Assembly: GCA_041581935.1 (NCBI GenBank)
Contig: JBFICP010000151.1
Span: 1 to 7,671 of the forward strand
Direction: 5' to 3'
Source: JAABYT01 sp041581935
Lineage (GTDB): Bacteria; Pseudomonadota; Gammaproteobacteria; HK1
Length of the DNA: 7,671 nucleotides
In this document: positions 6,215 through 7,671 of the stretch, piece after piece
Layout: each line of letters opens with the position of its first letter
Position numbering within the stretch: position 1 is the first letter of the stretch
Position numbers and translations under genes: made by a program
The notes under the pieces: model-generated
Databases searched by the model: none
Told to the model about the DNA's origin: nothing
Seen by the model: only the letters and a program-made list of their open reading frames with translations

Positions 6215-7671
6215 ATGGAAAGTTTCGCAGACCTGCTCGCGCAAAGCGAAGTTGAAAAAAAGATGCGCCCCGGCGCCATCCTCACCGGAACGGTGGTGGC
6301 CATCGGAGGCGAATACGTCACCGTCACCGCCGGACTCAAGTCCGAATCCACCATCCCCCTGGAGCAATTCAAGAACGAATCGGGAGAAATCGAAGTCAGT
6401 GTCGGTGACAGCGTCGAGGTGGCGCTCGACACGGTCGAAGACGGCTTCGGTGCCACCAAGCTCTCGCGGGACAAAGCCAAGCGGGCCCAGGCCTGGACCC
6501 GCCTCGAGAAGGCCTTCGAGGACTCGGAGACCATCATCGGCTACATCAACGGGAAGGTGAAAGGCGGATTCACCGTGGATATCGACGATATCCGCGCGTT
6601 TTTACCGGGATCGCTCGTGGACGTGCGCCCGGTGCGCGACACCTCTTACCTGGAAGGCAAGCCGCTCGAGTTCAAGGTCATCAAGCTCGATCGGCGCCGC
6701 AACAACGTCGTCGTATCGCGCCGCGCGGTGGTCGAGGAAGAGAACTCGGCGGAGCGCGATCAGCTGCTATCGAATCTGCAGGAAGGCGCGGTCATCAAGG
6801 GCGTGGTCAAGAATCTCACCGACTACGGCGCATTCGTCGATCTGGGTGGCATCGACGGGTTGCTGCACATCACCGACATGGCCTGGAAGCGCGTCAAGCA
6901 TCCGACGGAGATCGTCAATGTCGGTGACGAGATCGACGTCAAGGTGTTGAAATTCGATCGCGAACGCAATCGCGTGTCCCTGGGATTGAAACAGCTCGGT
7001 GCCGATCCATGGGTCGACATCGCGCGGCGCTACCCCGAGGGCACACGCCTGATCGGCAAAGTGACGAACATCGCCGACTATGGCTGCTTCGCGGAAATCG
7101 AAGAAGGCGTCGAGGGGCTCGTGCACGTATCGGAGATGGACTGGACCAACAAGAACATCCATCCCACGAAGATTGTCCAGCTCGGTGACGAGATCGAAGT
7201 CATGGTGCTCGACATCGACGAGGAACGGCGCCGCATCTCGCTCGGCGTCAAGCAATGCAAACCGAATCCGTGGGAAGAGTTCGCCGCCACGCATAAAAAG
7301 GGCGATCAGGTCGTTGGCAACATCAAGTCGATTACCGATTTCGGCGTATTCGTCGGACTCGACGGGGGCATCGACGGCCTCGTGCATCTTTCCGATATCT
7401 CGTGGAATCAGACGGGTGAGGAAGCCATTCACAACTTCAAAAAGGGTGACGAGATCGAAACCATCGTGCTCTCCGTGGATGCGGAGCGCGAACGAATTTC
7501 GCTCGGCATCAAGCAGCTCGATCGTGATCCCTTCTCATCGTTTCTTGCCGACAACCCCAAGGGCAGCATCGTCGTCGGCGAGGTGAGTGAGGTCGACGCG
7601 CGTGGCGCGGTCGTGACCCTGGGCGATGGCGTCGAGGGTCACATTCGTGCATCCGAGCTCGGACGCGAAAG
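6215..7671 (+). CDS. rpsA: 30S ribosomal protein S1 (3' partial)
   Basis: S1 binds mRNA on the 30S subunit and is needed to start translation on most structured or weak-Shine-Dalgarno messages in Gram-negative bacteria. The frame is open from the ATG to the window end, 485 complete codons of an expected 550-560. It begins MESFADLLAQSE. By alignment in mind with E. coli S1, without gaps, OB-fold repeats lie at about 20-86 and 104-170 (the ribosome-binding pair, with KVKGGFTV and RAFLPGSLVDVRPVRDT), 191-259 (NLTDYGAFVDLGG, DGLLHITDMAWKRVKHP), 276-346 (DYGCFAEIEEGVEGLVH, EMDWTNKNIHP) and 363-433 (SITDFGVFVGLDGG, DGLVHLSDISW). The sixth starts near 450 and is cut off at 485. Roughly 70 C-terminal residues lie beyond the window. 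The closeness to the enterobacterial sequence is the best taxonomic clue to a gammaproteobacterium. ihfB commonly follows rpsA in this group but cannot be seen here. Confidence 0.98.
   Translation, partial: MESFADLLAQSEVEKKMRPGAILTGTVVAIGGEYVTVTAGLKSESTIPLEQFKNESGEIEVSVGDSVEVALDTVEDGFGATKLSRDKAKRAQAWTRLEKAFEDSETIIGYINGKVKGGFTVDIDDIRAFLPGSLVDVRPVRDTSYLEGKPLEFKVIKLDRRRNNVVVSRRAVVEEENSAERDQLLSNLQEGAVIKGVVKNLTDYGAFVDLGGIDGLLHITDMAWKRVKHPTEIVNVGDEIDVKVLKFDRERNRVSLGLKQLGADPWVDIARRYPEGTRLIGKVTNIADYGCFAEIEEGVEGLVHVSEMDWTNKNIHPTKIVQLGDEIEVMVLDIDEERRRISLGVKQCKPNPWEEFAATHKKGDQVVGNIKSITDFGVFVGLDGGIDGLVHLSDISWNQTGEEAIHNFKKGDEIETIVLSVDAERERISLGIKQLDRDPFSSFLADNPKGSIVVGEVSEVDARGAVVTLGDGVEGHIRASELGRE

Noticed and set aside
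6767..7432. Open frame of 221 codons on the minus strand opposite rpsA
   Set aside because: Shadow of the S1 repeats; the repeated look of the translation simply reflects the repeated OB-fold domains on the plus strand.
7082..7586. Plus-strand open frame in another phase within rpsA
   Set aside because: Ser/Arg-rich out-of-frame shadow; the S1 frame from 6215 is continuous and matches the family throughout.
1..7671. Possible undescribed multi-gene system, defence island or mobile element
   Set aside because: All seven genes are recognised housekeeping genes in a known conserved order; no transposase, integrase, long repeat, CRISPR array or unknown gene is present.

Overview
The window is a GC-rich stretch of bacterial chromosome filled almost end to end with seven co-directional (+) genes: serA (5' end missing), pheA, hisC, tyrA, aroA, cmk and rpsA (3' end missing). 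This is the serine/aromatic 'mixed-function supraoperon' known from Proteobacteria, which joins amino-acid biosynthesis to cytidylate kinase and ribosomal protein S1. The S1 sequence reads almost residue for residue like the enterobacterial protein through its first five domains. Together with the AroQ-type PheA P-protein and the gene order, this suggests a gammaproteobacterium. An unfused tyrA/aroA pair and a short ACT-type serA argue against Escherichia or Pseudomonas themselves. The genus cannot be told from the sequence alone.

Layout: 1-931 is 3-phosphoglycerate dehydrogenase of the short, single-ACT type. 961-2058 is chorismate mutase/prephenate dehydratase. 2055-3161 is a histidinol-phosphate/aromatic aminotransferase. 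3158-4030 is prephenate/arogenate dehydrogenase. 4045-5376 is EPSP synthase with class II motifs. 5376-6098 is cytidylate kinase. 6099-6214 is a structured 116-nt leader, and 6215 to the window end is rpsA. Junctions inside the operon are tight: two ATGA overlaps, one TGATG overlap and one 14-nt gap, so most genes are probably translationally coupled. The only substantial non-coding stretch is the rpsA leader.

How the genes work together: SerA opens serine synthesis. AroA makes EPSP, the precursor of chorismate. PheA takes chorismate through prephenate to phenylpyruvate, TyrA takes prephenate (or arogenate) to the tyrosine branch, and HisC in this position probably supplies the aromatic transamination as well as, or instead of, the histidine step. 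Cmk and S1 serve nucleotide metabolism and translation. A promoter-like AT-rich island inside cmk and the hairpin-rich rpsA leader suggest that rpsA has its own transcription and autogenous translational control, as in E. coli.

I see no mobile element, CRISPR array, tRNA/rRNA gene or undescribed multi-gene system here. The points worth a second look are the rpsA control region, the class II-like AroA, the NADP-like cofactor loop of TyrA and the presence of serA in this operon.
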